Assembly: GCA_034670265.1 (NCBI GenBank)
Contig: JAXMNU010000005.1
Span: forward strand, 186,001 to 250,000
DNA: 64,000 nt
Direction of reading: 5' to 3'
From: Halomarinibacterium sp034670265
GTDB lineage: Bacteria; Bacteroidota; Bacteroidia; Flavobacteriales; Flavobacteriaceae
Below, piece after piece: positions 41,695 through 50,001 of the stretch; the first letter of the stretch is position 1, and each line of letters opens with the position of its first letter. Below the pieces are notes generated by a model. The model was not told where the DNA came from. It saw nothing but the letters and a program-made list of their open reading frames with translations, and made no database searches. Position numbers and translations under genes: made by a program.

Positions 41695-42183
41695 ATGAAC
41701 ATCGCTAAAAAAGTTGTCTTGCTTGGTCATTTCGGTGTCGGTAAAACCAGTTTGGTTCGCAGGTTTGTGGATATGGCCTTTAGTGAAGAGTATCTTGTTA
41801 CCGTGGGTGTTCATATAAAAAAGAAAACGGTTACCATTAACGGAGAGGATATTTCACTCATTATCTGGGATATAGAAGGTAAAAACAATATCGAAGAAGC
41901 TCGAAAATCTTACCTGCTGGGGAGTCACGCTTTTGTGTATGTTTTTGATGTTTCTAGACCAGAAACGTATGAAAATATAGAAAGTGAAATAGACTATATA
42001 AAAGAACATTTCAATAGCATCCCATACTGTATTGTTGGAAATAAAGCCGATTTATTCACTGAAGATTTTTCTGAAACCTTTTTTGATAAAAAAGTATTTA
42101 AAGATAGCTATTTCACAAGTGCAAAAACCGGTGATAATGTGGAAACTATGTTTACCGAAATCGCACAAAAGACCCTCTCATAA
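41695..42183 (+). CDS. Ras/Rab-like small GTPase
   Basis: 162 residues. All five G motifs are present: P-loop GHFGVGKTS (11-19), switch I Thr around 36 (VTVGVH), G3 DIEG (59-62), G4 NKAD (116-119) and G5 TSAK (141-144). The position of the Ras catalytic Gln61 is K63, so intrinsic hydrolysis may be low and dependent on a partner, as with bacterial MglA/Rup-type GTPases. No lipidation motif. Its stop TAA overlaps the kinase ATG by one base, so the GTPase and kinase are translationally coupled. Confidence 0.9.
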   Translation: MNIAKKVVLLGHFGVGKTSLVRRFVDMAFSEEYLVTVGVHIKKKTVTINGEDISLIIWDIEGKNNIEEARKSYLLGSHAFVYVFDVSRPETYENIESEIDYIKEHFNSIPYCIVGNKADLFTEDFSETFFDKKVFKDSYFTSAKTGDNVETMFTEIAQKTLS

Positions 42184-43703
42184 TGGCATATGGAAATTTA
42201 AAAAAACAACTTTTTGAGAGTCGTGTCCAAGAAATTGAAATCTCTCCAAAAGGAGAGGTGGTTTTTAGCGACAATGCTATTTTTAATATTCCAGAAAAGT
42301 CTACTATTTCAGATTTTCACTTATTTTTTGAGCTCTTCCCAGAATTGTTACCCTCTATAAAAGAAAGTATCCAATTCCCTTGTATTAATATTGAAATTGA
42401 AGGAGTTAAAAAGATAATTGATGTTGAAGTCATTAAAAAAGACAAGCGTTATTTCCTTTTTTTCTTTGACCTCACAGAACATTATGAAAACTCTCAGCCT
42501 ATTGTTCAGGAGAAAAATGAGGCTTCCATTGCAAAATACAAATTAGATTTTGAAAAAAAATTGCTGGAAGCCAAAGAAGATTTTAAAAATACATTTTTAG
42601 CCAACTTAAATCACGAAATACGAAACCCGCTCAATAACCTTTTAGGCTTTCTTGAAACGCTATCCGCAAGTTCATTAAGCTACGAGCAATCCGAACTATT
42701 AAAAGTTGCCCAAAAAACTGGGATGCAACTTAAGGTGTTGATGGAAGATTTATTAGACATTTCAAAAATAGAAGAAGGTGTCTTAGAGTTAAAGCACGTA
42801 AACTTTAACCTGTCTACTTTTATGGCGGCTATTTATAAGCATTTTCAGTTTAAGTATTCTAGCGACATTAATTTTACCGTAGAAACAGATAGTAAGGTTC
42901 ATACAGCGCTTATTGGAGACCCCAACCGATTACACCAAATATTATTTAATTTATTAGAAAACGCTTTTCAAAATACCAATCAAGGTAGTGTCTCGCTAAC
43001 TGTTGTCCCTTCACCAAAAAAAGCAAAAGCAAAATCTGAAACAATGATCCGGTTTATTGTAAAAGATACCGGAAAGGGGCTTGCAAAGGAAAAAATAAAG
43101 ACTGTTTTTGACAATTATCTCCAATTGGAAAAGGAAAAATTAAAGCCTTTAGGAAATGGATTAGGTCTTAAAATAGTCAAGAATCTTGTTCAACTCATGA
43201 ATGGGACTGTTGTTGTAGAAAGTAAAATAGATGTTGGAACAGAATTTATTTTAGACATTCCTTTTACTACCCGAATCCCTAAAAAAAAGGCTTATAAAAC
43301 AAAAAAAATACCAGGTATCTATATCAATAAAAACATATTGGTTATTGAAGATATAAAAGACAACCAAATGTTATACTTCAAGTATTTCCTTAATAATGAT
43401 GAGGCTTATATAATGAACTTAGCAAAGGATGCTGAAATGGCATTTTCACTTTTAGAGAAAAAAAGAATTGATGTTATCATTGCTAAAACTACAATCCCCG
43501 ATATGGATGTATTTAGTTTTATCGATAAGGTAAAAGAACATCCCGAAGAATCTATTAGAAAAACCCCTATTATTGTTGCAAGTGGTAATTCTTTGTTAGA
43601 ATTTCAAAATACGTTGGAAGAAAAAGAGATTTCAAATTATTTAATGAAACCTTTTACTAAAAAGGAACTGTTTAAAGCTATAAAAGAAAGCTTAAATCAA
43701 TAA
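42183..43703 (+). CDS. Histidine kinase with PAS-like sensor and degenerate receiver domain
   Basis: 506 residues, cytoplasmic. Order: sensor domain (about 1-105, shared with the gene at 41248), helical linker, HisKA with NHEIRNPLNNLLGFLETL (H144), HATPase with N box NRLHQILFNLLENAFQN and G boxes DTGKGL and GNGLGLKIVKNL, then a receiver-like domain (about 382-506). The receiver keeps the acidic pair (VIED), the Ser (VASGNS) and the Lys (LMKPF), but the phospho-acceptor Asp is replaced by K435 in IIAKTTIPDMD. It should therefore not accept a phosphate. The true phosphate acceptor must be elsewhere. Confidence 0.9.
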   Translation: MAYGNLKKQLFESRVQEIEISPKGEVVFSDNAIFNIPEKSTISDFHLFFELFPELLPSIKESIQFPCINIEIEGVKKIIDVEVIKKDKRYFLFFFDLTEHYENSQPIVQEKNEASIAKYKLDFEKKLLEAKEDFKNTFLANLNHEIRNPLNNLLGFLETLSASSLSYEQSELLKVAQKTGMQLKVLMEDLLDISKIEEGVLELKHVNFNLSTFMAAIYKHFQFKYSSDINFTVETDSKVHTALIGDPNRLHQILFNLLENAFQNTNQGSVSLTVVPSPKKAKAKSETMIRFIVKDTGKGLAKEKIKTVFDNYLQLEKEKLKPLGNGLGLKIVKNLVQLMNGTVVVESKIDVGTEFILDIPFTTRIPKKKAYKTKKIPGIYINKNILVIEDIKDNQMLYFKYFLNNDEAYIMNLAKDAEMAFSLLEKKRIDVIIAKTTIPDMDVFSFIDKVKEHPEESIRKTPIIVASGNSLLEFQNTLEEKEISNYLMKPFTKKELFKAIKESLNQ

Positions 43704-44129
43704 CTATTTTTTGTTAAGTAAGTATCTATAATCTTCAAGGTCTAATCCGCCATTAAAAATTTCAATAGAGCGTTTAATTAAAGCTGCTGCTAGCTCTTCG
43801 GTATATCCCAAACCAATAGCATATTTTTCGATTAATACACGCTCTTCGCTATCAATTTCGTGATCGGCAAAAATCATTTTAAATAAATCCAGCATTCTTT
43901 CTAGGCGCTCATCTGCAGAATTAGGAGGGTTTATTGGATACTTTGAAGGATTTTTTAAAATCGCTTCATACTCAAGATCGGTAATATCCAATTTTCTAGC
44001 AAAACGTTTCAATAATTTTTCTTCATTTTCATGGGTGGTCCCATGCGAAGATGCAATATGTACCATAGCCGCAAAGTGCCCAAGGTTTCTTCCACGTGTT
44101 CCACTTTCAAAAAGATCTGTAAATGACAT
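43704..44129 (-). CDS. TerB-like protein
   Basis: 141 residues, helical. HFAAMVHIASSHGTTHENEEK, MIFADHEIDSEERVLIEKYA and the Asp/Glu positions match the TerB (tellurite-resistance, cobalamin-like helical) fold with its acidic metal-binding residues. Stand-alone TerB proteins are frequent in Bacteroidetes, and no tellurite operon is near. It is convergent with the histidine kinase, with no base between the two stop codons. Confidence 0.8.
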   Translation of the reverse strand: MSFTDLFESGTRGRNLGHFAAMVHIASSHGTTHENEEKLLKRFARKLDITDLEYEAILKNPSKYPINPPNSADERLERMLDLFKMIFADHEIDSEERVLIEKYAIGLGYTEELAAALIKRSIEIFNGGLDLEDYRYLLNKK

Positions 44130-44228
44130 AGTTCAAATTTATAGTGCAAATATAAAGTTTGTAATTCTTTTTATTTAAAAAATTCATCAAAAATAACACG
44201 AACTTCTTTTCTCCTTTTATGCGTTTGT

Positions 44229-44236
44229 TATCTTTG
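44229..44236 (+). promoter_or_regulatory. Candidate -7 box for mfd (TATCTTTG)
   Basis: TATCTTTG matches TAnnTTTG. It ends only 8 bases before the mfd ATG, so the transcript would have almost no leader. Confidence 0.5.
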
Positions 44237-44244
44237 CCAAATCA

Positions 44245-47200
44245 ATGAGCAAAACCTTGGTTTCCTCTCTTTTTGCACAGTCTTCGAAAACACGAAAACT
44301 GCGGGATGCTATGTCCCAAATTCAAGATAAAACAGTTATTTCTGGACTGGCTGGATCCTCCCTTTCTCTTGTTATTGCCGAAGTTTTTAAAACCACAGAC
44401 CTTCCCTTTTTAATCATTTTAAACGACAAAGAAGAAGCTGCCTACCACCTCAATGATTTGGAAAACTTATTGTCCCCAGACAATGTCCTTTTTTATCCCG
44501 GCAGCTATCGCAGACCTTATCAAATTGAAGAAACAGACAACGCTAATGTGTTGTTGCGAAGTGAAGTGCTTAACCGCATTAATTCGCGAAAAAAACCAGC
44601 TCTCATTGTCACCTATCCCGAAGCACTTTTTGAAAAAGTTGTGACCCGAAAAGAACTGGAACGCAACACTTTAAAAATTGCCAATGGCGATCAACTTTCT
44701 ATCGATTTTGTAAATGAAGTCTTGTTTGAATATAAATTTAAGCGTACCGACTTTGTTACCGAACCCGGCGAATTTTCAGTGCGCGGTGGAATCTTGGATG
44801 TATTTTCATTTAGTCACGACGAACCTTACCGAATCGAATTTTTTGGAGATGAAATTGAAAGTATTCGCACCTTCGATGTAGAAACACAATTATCCCTTGA
44901 GCAGCAAAAAAAAGTAGCTATCATCCCCAATGTGGATGCCTCCACGATGCTCAGCAACCGCATGAGTTTTTTGGATTATATAGCTTCTAAAACGGTTGTT
45001 TTTATAAAAAATGAAGAGCTTCTTGCTAGTAGTATCGATAAGCTATTTACAAAAGCTACTAAAGCATTTTCAGAAATTAAAACCGAAGTAAAGCTGAGTG
45101 AACCTTCGGCACTGTTTTGCACTTCAGCATTGCTAAAAAAGCAACTAGAATCTTTTAAAACGATTGTTGTTTCTACTTCTGAAAACATTCCTGCTTCAGA
45201 AAATATTTCGTTTAACGTAAAGCCTCAACCCTCCTTCAATAAGCAATTTAATTTGTTGATGGATCATCTCAACGAACATACTGCTAAGGGTTTTACTAAT
45301 TACATTTTTTGCAGTAGCGAATCGCAAGCGAAACGTTTTCACGATATTTTTAAAGATTCTCACCAACACGTAGAACAGTTTGAAACTGTGGTGTTTCCAC
45401 TCTACCAAGGGTTTCGTGACGAAGAGCAAAAAATTATTTGCTATACAGACCATCAACTATTTGAACGTTATCACAAGTTTCAGCTAAAGAATGGCTATGC
45501 CAAAAAGCAGGCTATTACGTTAAAAGAATTGACTTCGCTAGAAATTGGCGATTATGTCACGCACATCGATCACGGAATTGGAAAATTTGCAGGACTTCAA
45601 AAAATTGATGTGGAAGGCAAAATGCAGGAAGCCATTAAACTAATTTATGGGGACCGAGATATTTTATACCTCAGCATTCATTCCCTACATAAAATCTCAA
45701 AATTTAATGGGAAGGATGGAACTGTTCCTAAAATTTACAAATTAGGTAGTGCTGCTTGGAAAAACCTGAAGCAAAAAACCAAAACCCGAGTTAAGGAAAT
45801 TGCTTTCAATCTTATTGAATTATACGCAAAGCGTAGGCTTCAAAAAGGGTTTCAGTTTGCACCAGATTCCTATTTGCAACACGAACTCGAATCCTCCTTC
45901 ATTTACGAGGACACCCCCGATCAAATCACCGCCACCGAAGACGTGAAACGCGATATGGAAAACGAACGTCCTATGGATCGTTTGGTGTGTGGCGACGTAG
46001 GTTTTGGAAAAACCGAAGTCGCCATAAGAGCGGCTTTTAAAGCGGTGGATAATGGTAAACAAGTCGCAGTATTGGTGCCTACCACCATTCTAGCATTTCA
46101 GCATTTTAAAACCTTTACAGAACGCTTGGCAGATATGCCTGTAAATGTCGATTACCTCAACCGATTTAGAAGTGCGAAACAACGCAAAGCTGTATTGGAA
46201 GGTTTGCAAAACGGAATGCTTGACATTGTCATTGGGACACACCAATTGGTGAATAAATCGGTGCAATTTAAAGACTTGGGATTGCTTATTATTGATGAAG
46301 AGCAGAAGTTTGGTGTGGCAGTAAAAGACAAGCTGAAAACCATCAAAGAGAATGTCGATACGCTCACACTTACGGCTACTCCCATTCCGCGAACGCTTCA
46401 GTTTAGTTTAATGGCTGCACGGGATTTATCTGTAATTACCACTCCGCCCCCCAACCGATATCCAGTGGAAACGCAAGTGATTCGTTTTTCCGAAGAAACC
46501 ATTCGGGATGCCATTCGGTATGAAATTTCACGTGGCGGACAGGTCTTTTTTGTACATAACCGAATTGAAAATATAAAGGAAGTGGCGGGGATGATTCAGC
46601 GATTGGTGCCCGATGCCAAAATAGGGATTGGTCATGGACAACTTGATGGTAAAAAACTGGAAAGTTTGATGCTCGCTTTTATGAATAATGAATTCGATGT
46701 CCTGGTTTCTACAACCATTATTGAAAGTGGTTTGGACGTTACCAATGCCAACACCATTTTTATCAATAACGCCAATAATTTTGGACTTAGTGACCTGCAC
46801 CAAATGCGAGGTCGCGTGGGCCGAAGCAATAAAAAAGCATTCTGTTATTTTATCACCCCCGAGTACAGTGCGATGACCGACGATGCCCGAAAGCGAATTA
46901 CGGCTTTGGAGCAGTTTAGCGAATTGGGAAGTGGCTTTCAAATAGCGATGAAGGATTTGGAAATACGTGGCGCAGGGGATTTATTGGGGGGTGAGCAAAG
47001 CGGGTTTATTAATGAAATTGGGTTTGAAACCTATCAAAAAATACTTGCGGAAGCGATTGATGAACTGAAAGAAAAAGAGTTTAAAGATTTGTATTCGGGT
47101 ACCGAACACGAGAAAAAAGAGTTCATTAAAGAAACGGTGATTGATACCGATTTCACATTGTTATTCCCCGATGATTATGTAAATAATATTACTGAAAGAC

Positions 47201-47586
47201 TCAATCTTTACACCCAACTTAACGACTTAAAAACGGAAGCCGAACTTCAAAAATTTGAAGCCCAATTGGTCGATCGTTTTGGAGAATTACCGCAACCTGC
47301 CGTGGACTTGCTAAACAGTGTACGTATAAAATGGATGGCGATAAAAATGGGCTTAGAGCGTGTGGTGATGAAGAAAAAACGCTTAGTAGGGTATTTTATA
47401 AGCGATCAGCAAAGTAATTTTTATCAGAGTCCCGCCTTTGGGAAAGTGTTAGAGTTTGTACAACAAAATCCGCAGCAGGTAAAAATGAAGGAAAAACAAA
47501 CCCGAAATGGGTTACGCTTGTTACTAACCATTGAAGGGATTTCTTCGGTAAATAAAGCGTTACAAGCTTTAGAACGCTTTGAATAA
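44245..47586 (+). CDS. mfd: Transcription-repair coupling factor
   Basis: 1113 residues, slightly short of the E. coli protein (1148). It removes RNA polymerase stalled at lesions and recruits UvrA. Visible parts: UvrB-like N-terminal module (about 10-200), RNA-polymerase interaction domain around DYVTHIDHGIGKFAGLQKI (about 435-455), translocase Walker A GDVGFGKT (583-590), DEEQ box 684-687, helicase motifs TATPIPRTL and STTIIESGLDV, QMRGRVGRS, the TRG region, and a C-terminal domain with FGELPQPAVDLL. The start lies 8 bases after a good -7 box. Confidence 0.97.
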   Translation: MSKTLVSSLFAQSSKTRKLRDAMSQIQDKTVISGLAGSSLSLVIAEVFKTTDLPFLIILNDKEEAAYHLNDLENLLSPDNVLFYPGSYRRPYQIEETDNANVLLRSEVLNRINSRKKPALIVTYPEALFEKVVTRKELERNTLKIANGDQLSIDFVNEVLFEYKFKRTDFVTEPGEFSVRGGILDVFSFSHDEPYRIEFFGDEIESIRTFDVETQLSLEQQKKVAIIPNVDASTMLSNRMSFLDYIASKTVVFIKNEELLASSIDKLFTKATKAFSEIKTEVKLSEPSALFCTSALLKKQLESFKTIVVSTSENIPASENISFNVKPQPSFNKQFNLLMDHLNEHTAKGFTNYIFCSSESQAKRFHDIFKDSHQHVEQFETVVFPLYQGFRDEEQKIICYTDHQLFERYHKFQLKNGYAKKQAITLKELTSLEIGDYVTHIDHGIGKFAGLQKIDVEGKMQEAIKLIYGDRDILYLSIHSLHKISKFNGKDGTVPKIYKLGSAAWKNLKQKTKTRVKEIAFNLIELYAKRRLQKGFQFAPDSYLQHELESSFIYEDTPDQITATEDVKRDMENERPMDRLVCGDVGFGKTEVAIRAAFKAVDNGKQVAVLVPTTILAFQHFKTFTERLADMPVNVDYLNRFRSAKQRKAVLEGLQNGMLDIVIGTHQLVNKSVQFKDLGLLIIDEEQKFGVAVKDKLKTIKENVDTLTLTATPIPRTLQFSLMAARDLSVITTPPPNRYPVETQVIRFSEETIRDAIRYEISRGGQVFFVHNRIENIKEVAGMIQRLVPDAKIGIGHGQLDGKKLESLMLAFMNNEFDVLVSTTIIESGLDVTNANTIFINNANNFGLSDLHQMRGRVGRSNKKAFCYFITPEYSAMTDDARKRITALEQFSELGSGFQIAMKDLEIRGAGDLLGGEQSGFINEIGFETYQKILAEAIDELKEKEFKDLYSGTEHEKKEFIKETVIDTDFTLLFPDDYVNNITERLNLYTQLNDLKTEAELQKFEAQLVDRFGELPQPAVDLLNSVRIKWMAIKMGLERVVMKKKRLVGYFISDQQSNFYQSPAFGKVLEFVQQNPQQVKMKEKQTRNGLRLLLTIEGISSVNKALQALERFE

Positions 47587-47598
47587 AAAGTAACTGCT

Positions 47599-47733
47599 AT
47601 GAATACAAAGTGGAGTTATGTTTTTATGATTATTGCAGCCATCATCACCATTGTTGGGTTGGTTACAGGAAAATTCTTCTTTTTTCTTATTTGGTTGCCG
47701 TTAGGGTTTTTGTTTAAAAAGAAGGAGGAGTGA
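47599..47733 (+). CDS. Small membrane protein (44 residues)
   Basis: ATG 47599 to TGA 47733, 12 bases after mfd. It begins MNTKWSYVFMIIAAIITIVG and continues through a second hydrophobic stretch (FFFFLIWLPLGFLF) to a basic end KKKEE. Two membrane helices with a short Gly/Thr/Lys turn are predicted. The spacing behind mfd and the intact frame suggest a real co-transcribed gene. Family and function are not recognised. Confidence 0.6.
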   Translation: MNTKWSYVFMIIAAIITIVGLVTGKFFFFLIWLPLGFLFKKKEE

Positions 47734-47737
47734 TTTA

Positions 47738-47842
47738 TTGTCAGTTCGAGTGATGCTGCTTTGCAGCATTGTATCGAGAACCTTTATAATTAAATACTTC
47801 TCGATACAACCTCGTTAACACTTCGGTCACTCGAAGTGACAA
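47738..47842. repeat. Palindromic intergenic element (REP/MITE-like)
   Basis: About 105 bases with nested inverted repeats. Outer arms are TTGTCAGTTCGAGTG (47738-47752) and CACTCGAAGTGACAA (47828-47842), 14 of 15 pairing. Inner arms are TTGTATCGAGAA (47769-47780) and TTCTCGATACAA (47798-47809), perfect. There are two side hairpins, ATGCTGC/GCAGCAT (47753-47769) and CACTTCG/CGAAGTG (47819-47838). It fills the gap between the convergent 44-residue gene and yraN. From memory similar TCGAG-rich units are scattered in flavobacterial genomes. Confidence 0.75.
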
Positions 47843-47845
47843 AAT

Positions 47846-48208
47846 CTAAAAATGATAAAACGCATTTTCAAAATGCTCGATGCGTTCTTCTTTTTTGTTT
47901 TTAAGCACGGCGATGATATCGAAACGCACTTCGGTGTCGAGTTGGCGGTCGATTACATACTCGTTGGCGGCTTTCACCAATAATTTTATTTTACTTTTTG
48001 AAACAAATTCCTGTGGGTCTCCAAACGCAGCACTATTACGGGTTTTTACCTCCACAATCACAATCACGCCTTCCTCTTTTTGGGCAATGATGTCTATCTC
48101 GGCTTTGTCGTACACAAAATTTCGCTCAAGGATATCGTACCCCTCCCTAAGCAGGTATTGGGTGGCGAGCTCCTCACCTAGTTTGCCAAGTTCGTTATGG
48201 TAGGCCAT
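47846..48208 (-). CDS. yraN: UPF0102 / YraN-family putative endonuclease
   Basis: 120 residues. It has the restriction-endonuclease-like fold of YraN: GKLGEELATQYLLREGY, then AEIDIIAQKEEGVIVIVEVK with the D...E-x-K catalytic triad, then RFDIIAV. This is the PD-(D/E)XK arrangement, though activity is unproven for most members. The start ATG overlaps the upstream lipoprotein's stop by one base (TAATG). Confidence 0.9.
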   Translation of the reverse strand: MAYHNELGKLGEELATQYLLREGYDILERNFVYDKAEIDIIAQKEEGVIVIVEVKTRNSAAFGDPQEFVSKSKIKLLVKAANEYVIDRQLDTEVRFDIIAVLKNKKEERIEHFENAFYHF

Positions 48209-48675
48209 TAGTTTTTCTTTGTTCCGATAGTACTATTATAAATACTTTCGTATTCCCTCCCGTACTTACTATTTGTTTCTAATATTCCTTTAAGATAAAT
48301 CAGATTCGCATTCAATTCAGTTTTATAAATAAATCCACCTTTATTAAATTCTAGAGTGTCTGGATTGTAGAGTATTTTGGGATTGTATGAAAAACTATCA
48401 ACCATTATTACATTGGTACTTTTGTTATATCCAACAAAAACAATTTCGCCGCTCACTATTGAATTCAATTCATACGTATTCCTATAATTGGGTATATCCC
48501 TTATCGTGATACTATCAAATATATATTTAGTACTTATTTCCGTAATTATTTTTCTAAGACTATCATTTTCACTGAGTAAACTTTCGATTTTCAAATGTGT
48601 ATTTTCTGCTTGATTATTATCTGTACATCCGATTGTAAAAAAAATCAGAATTACAATTAAGGTAGTTTTAATCAT
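48208..48675 (-). CDS. Hypothetical lipoprotein
   Basis: 155 residues from the ATG at 48675 (MIKTTLIVILIFF); a start seven codons earlier would put extra residues before the signal. Lipobox TIGC, so lipidated and exported. A short coiled-coil stretch (THLKIESLLSENDSLRKIIT) is followed by a beta-rich domain (NSIVSGEIVFVGYNKSTNVI, KGGFIYKTELNANLIYLKG). No family recognised. Base composition is more AT-rich than its neighbours, and it is coupled to yraN by a one-base overlap. Confidence 0.7.
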   Translation of the reverse strand: MIKTTLIVILIFFTIGCTDNNQAENTHLKIESLLSENDSLRKIITEISTKYIFDSITIRDIPNYRNTYELNSIVSGEIVFVGYNKSTNVIMVDSFSYNPKILYNPDTLEFNKGGFIYKTELNANLIYLKGILETNSKYGREYESIYNSTIGTKKN

Positions 48676-48783
48676 CTTTCTCAAAATAAATAGCAATTAT
48701 TAATATCTACAGGAATAGTGTTTTAAAGCTAAATTACAAAATCCCCTTTTCACAATCCGCCAACTCTAATTTTTAAAGTAAAC

Positions 48784-48929
48784 GATAAAAGTTTTATCAT
48801 TAAGTTAAACAGGTTTTAGAGTCATTGATAATTCTTTTTAACTCAATAATAATTTATTTATCATTTGGTCTAACCTTCTTTAGAGTATTTATAAATTATT
48901 TTACCATTTACTCTAAATTCTTTTAGAGT
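48784..48929. other. Intergenic hairpins and direct repeats (TTTAGAGT)
   Basis: The roughly 296-base gap between 48676 and 48971 has no ORF that I can support. It contains a perfect hairpin GATAAAA-G-TTTTATC (48784-48798), three direct copies of TTTAGAGT (48815-48822, 48879-48886, 48922-48929), and a perfect 8-base hairpin ACTCTAAA-TTCT-TTTAGAGT (48910-48929). Role unknown; promoter-proximal operator or transcript end structures are both possible. Confidence 0.5.
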
Positions 48930-48971
48930 GCTTCATAAAAGTATTCAAGTAAATTATAATAGTTTTTATAG

Positions 48972-49889
48972 TTACTTTAAACTTACCTTGTTTTCATCAA
49001 CATTCAACGTTGTTTTTTGCCCCATCACCACCGCCCGATTATCTTTGGTATGCCCTGCGGGAAATCCAAAACACATAGGGTAGTCGTAATCTTTTACCGT
49101 GTCGTAAATAATTTCTTCGGCTGTTTTGCCAAAAGGTCTATCGGTAGCAAAGCCATGTTCCTGGGTATGGTCTTTCATATCGCTCATCCCGCCTACTATC
49201 AATCCTGCTAAATCCTTTAGCATCCCGTTGCGTTGTAGGTTATGCATCATACGGTCAATGTGGTATAGGTGTTCGTCTAAGTCTTCCAAAAACAAGATTT
49301 TTCCTTGGGTGTCCAATGCCGAAGGACTTCCGCATAGCGAATACAACATCGAAAGGTTTCCGCCCACAAGCTGTCCTTGGGCTTCACCTGTTCTATTTAA
49401 AGGATGTTGCGAAGGATATTCTATACTATAATGTTCTCCAAACAAGGCTTTACGTAAGGTTTCTCGCGTGGCTTCCGTTTTGTTTTCAATTTCCAAACAC
49501 ATTTGTGCATGCAAGGTCGCCACTCCTAGTTTATGAATGTGACTATGAAACACCGTTATATCGCTATAGCCTACAATCCATTTTGGATGCTTCAGAAAGT
49601 TGGAAAAATCTAAGGCATCAATAATCCGAACCGTTCCGTAGCCTCCTCGCGCGCACCAAATGGCCTTCACTTCAGGAGTATCGAGCATCGATTGGAAATC
49701 GGCAGCCCGTAAGGCATCATCTCCTGCAAATTGGTTGCTTTCGGCACCAATGGTGTTCCCTAAAATAGCTTTCAGCCCCCAAGATTTTAATAGGTCTAGT
49801 GCGGGTTGTACTTCGGTTTCGGTGATTTTTCGAGCGGTGGAAACAATGGCAACGGTATCGCCACGTTTTAAATAAGGGGGAATGTGCAT
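48972..49889 (-). CDS. LD-carboxypeptidase (peptidase family S66)
   Basis: 305 residues, no signal peptide. It belongs to the LdcA/MccF family, which cleaves the D-Ala from the L,D-bond of murein tetrapeptides in recycling. The nucleophile Ser is in WIVGYSDITVFH (about 112-123), preceded by the oxyanion segment WCARGGYGTVRIID. The catalytic Glu and His are in LFLEDLDEHLYHIDRMM and the C-terminal GFPAGHTKDN region. MccF-type immunity function cannot be excluded from sequence alone, but no microcin genes are near. Confidence 0.9.
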   Translation of the reverse strand: MHIPPYLKRGDTVAIVSTARKITETEVQPALDLLKSWGLKAILGNTIGAESNQFAGDDALRAADFQSMLDTPEVKAIWCARGGYGTVRIIDALDFSNFLKHPKWIVGYSDITVFHSHIHKLGVATLHAQMCLEIENKTEATRETLRKALFGEHYSIEYPSQHPLNRTGEAQGQLVGGNLSMLYSLCGSPSALDTQGKILFLEDLDEHLYHIDRMMHNLQRNGMLKDLAGLIVGGMSDMKDHTQEHGFATDRPFGKTAEEIIYDTVKDYDYPMCFGFPAGHTKDNRAVVMGQKTTLNVDENKVSLK

Positions 49890-50001
49890 AAAAGGATAAC
49901 AGTTTTTATAAAATTAAACTATTTTGTTAAATCTAAGTCGTAATTATGTAGTTCGTATATTATTCTATACTTTTAAAACGCTCAAAATCTATTAGTTGCT
50001 T

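Noticed and set aside
43704..44129. Tellurite resistance function for the TerB-like gene
   Set aside because: No other ter genes are near; stand-alone TerB domains are common and of unknown role.
46528..46941. 137-codon minus-strand ORF inside mfd
   Set aside because: Shadow of the mfd helicase coding sequence; no recognisable motifs.
48972..49889. Microcin C immunity (MccF) role for the S66 peptidase
   Set aside because: No microcin biosynthesis or transport genes are in the neighbourhood; murein recycling is the simpler reading.
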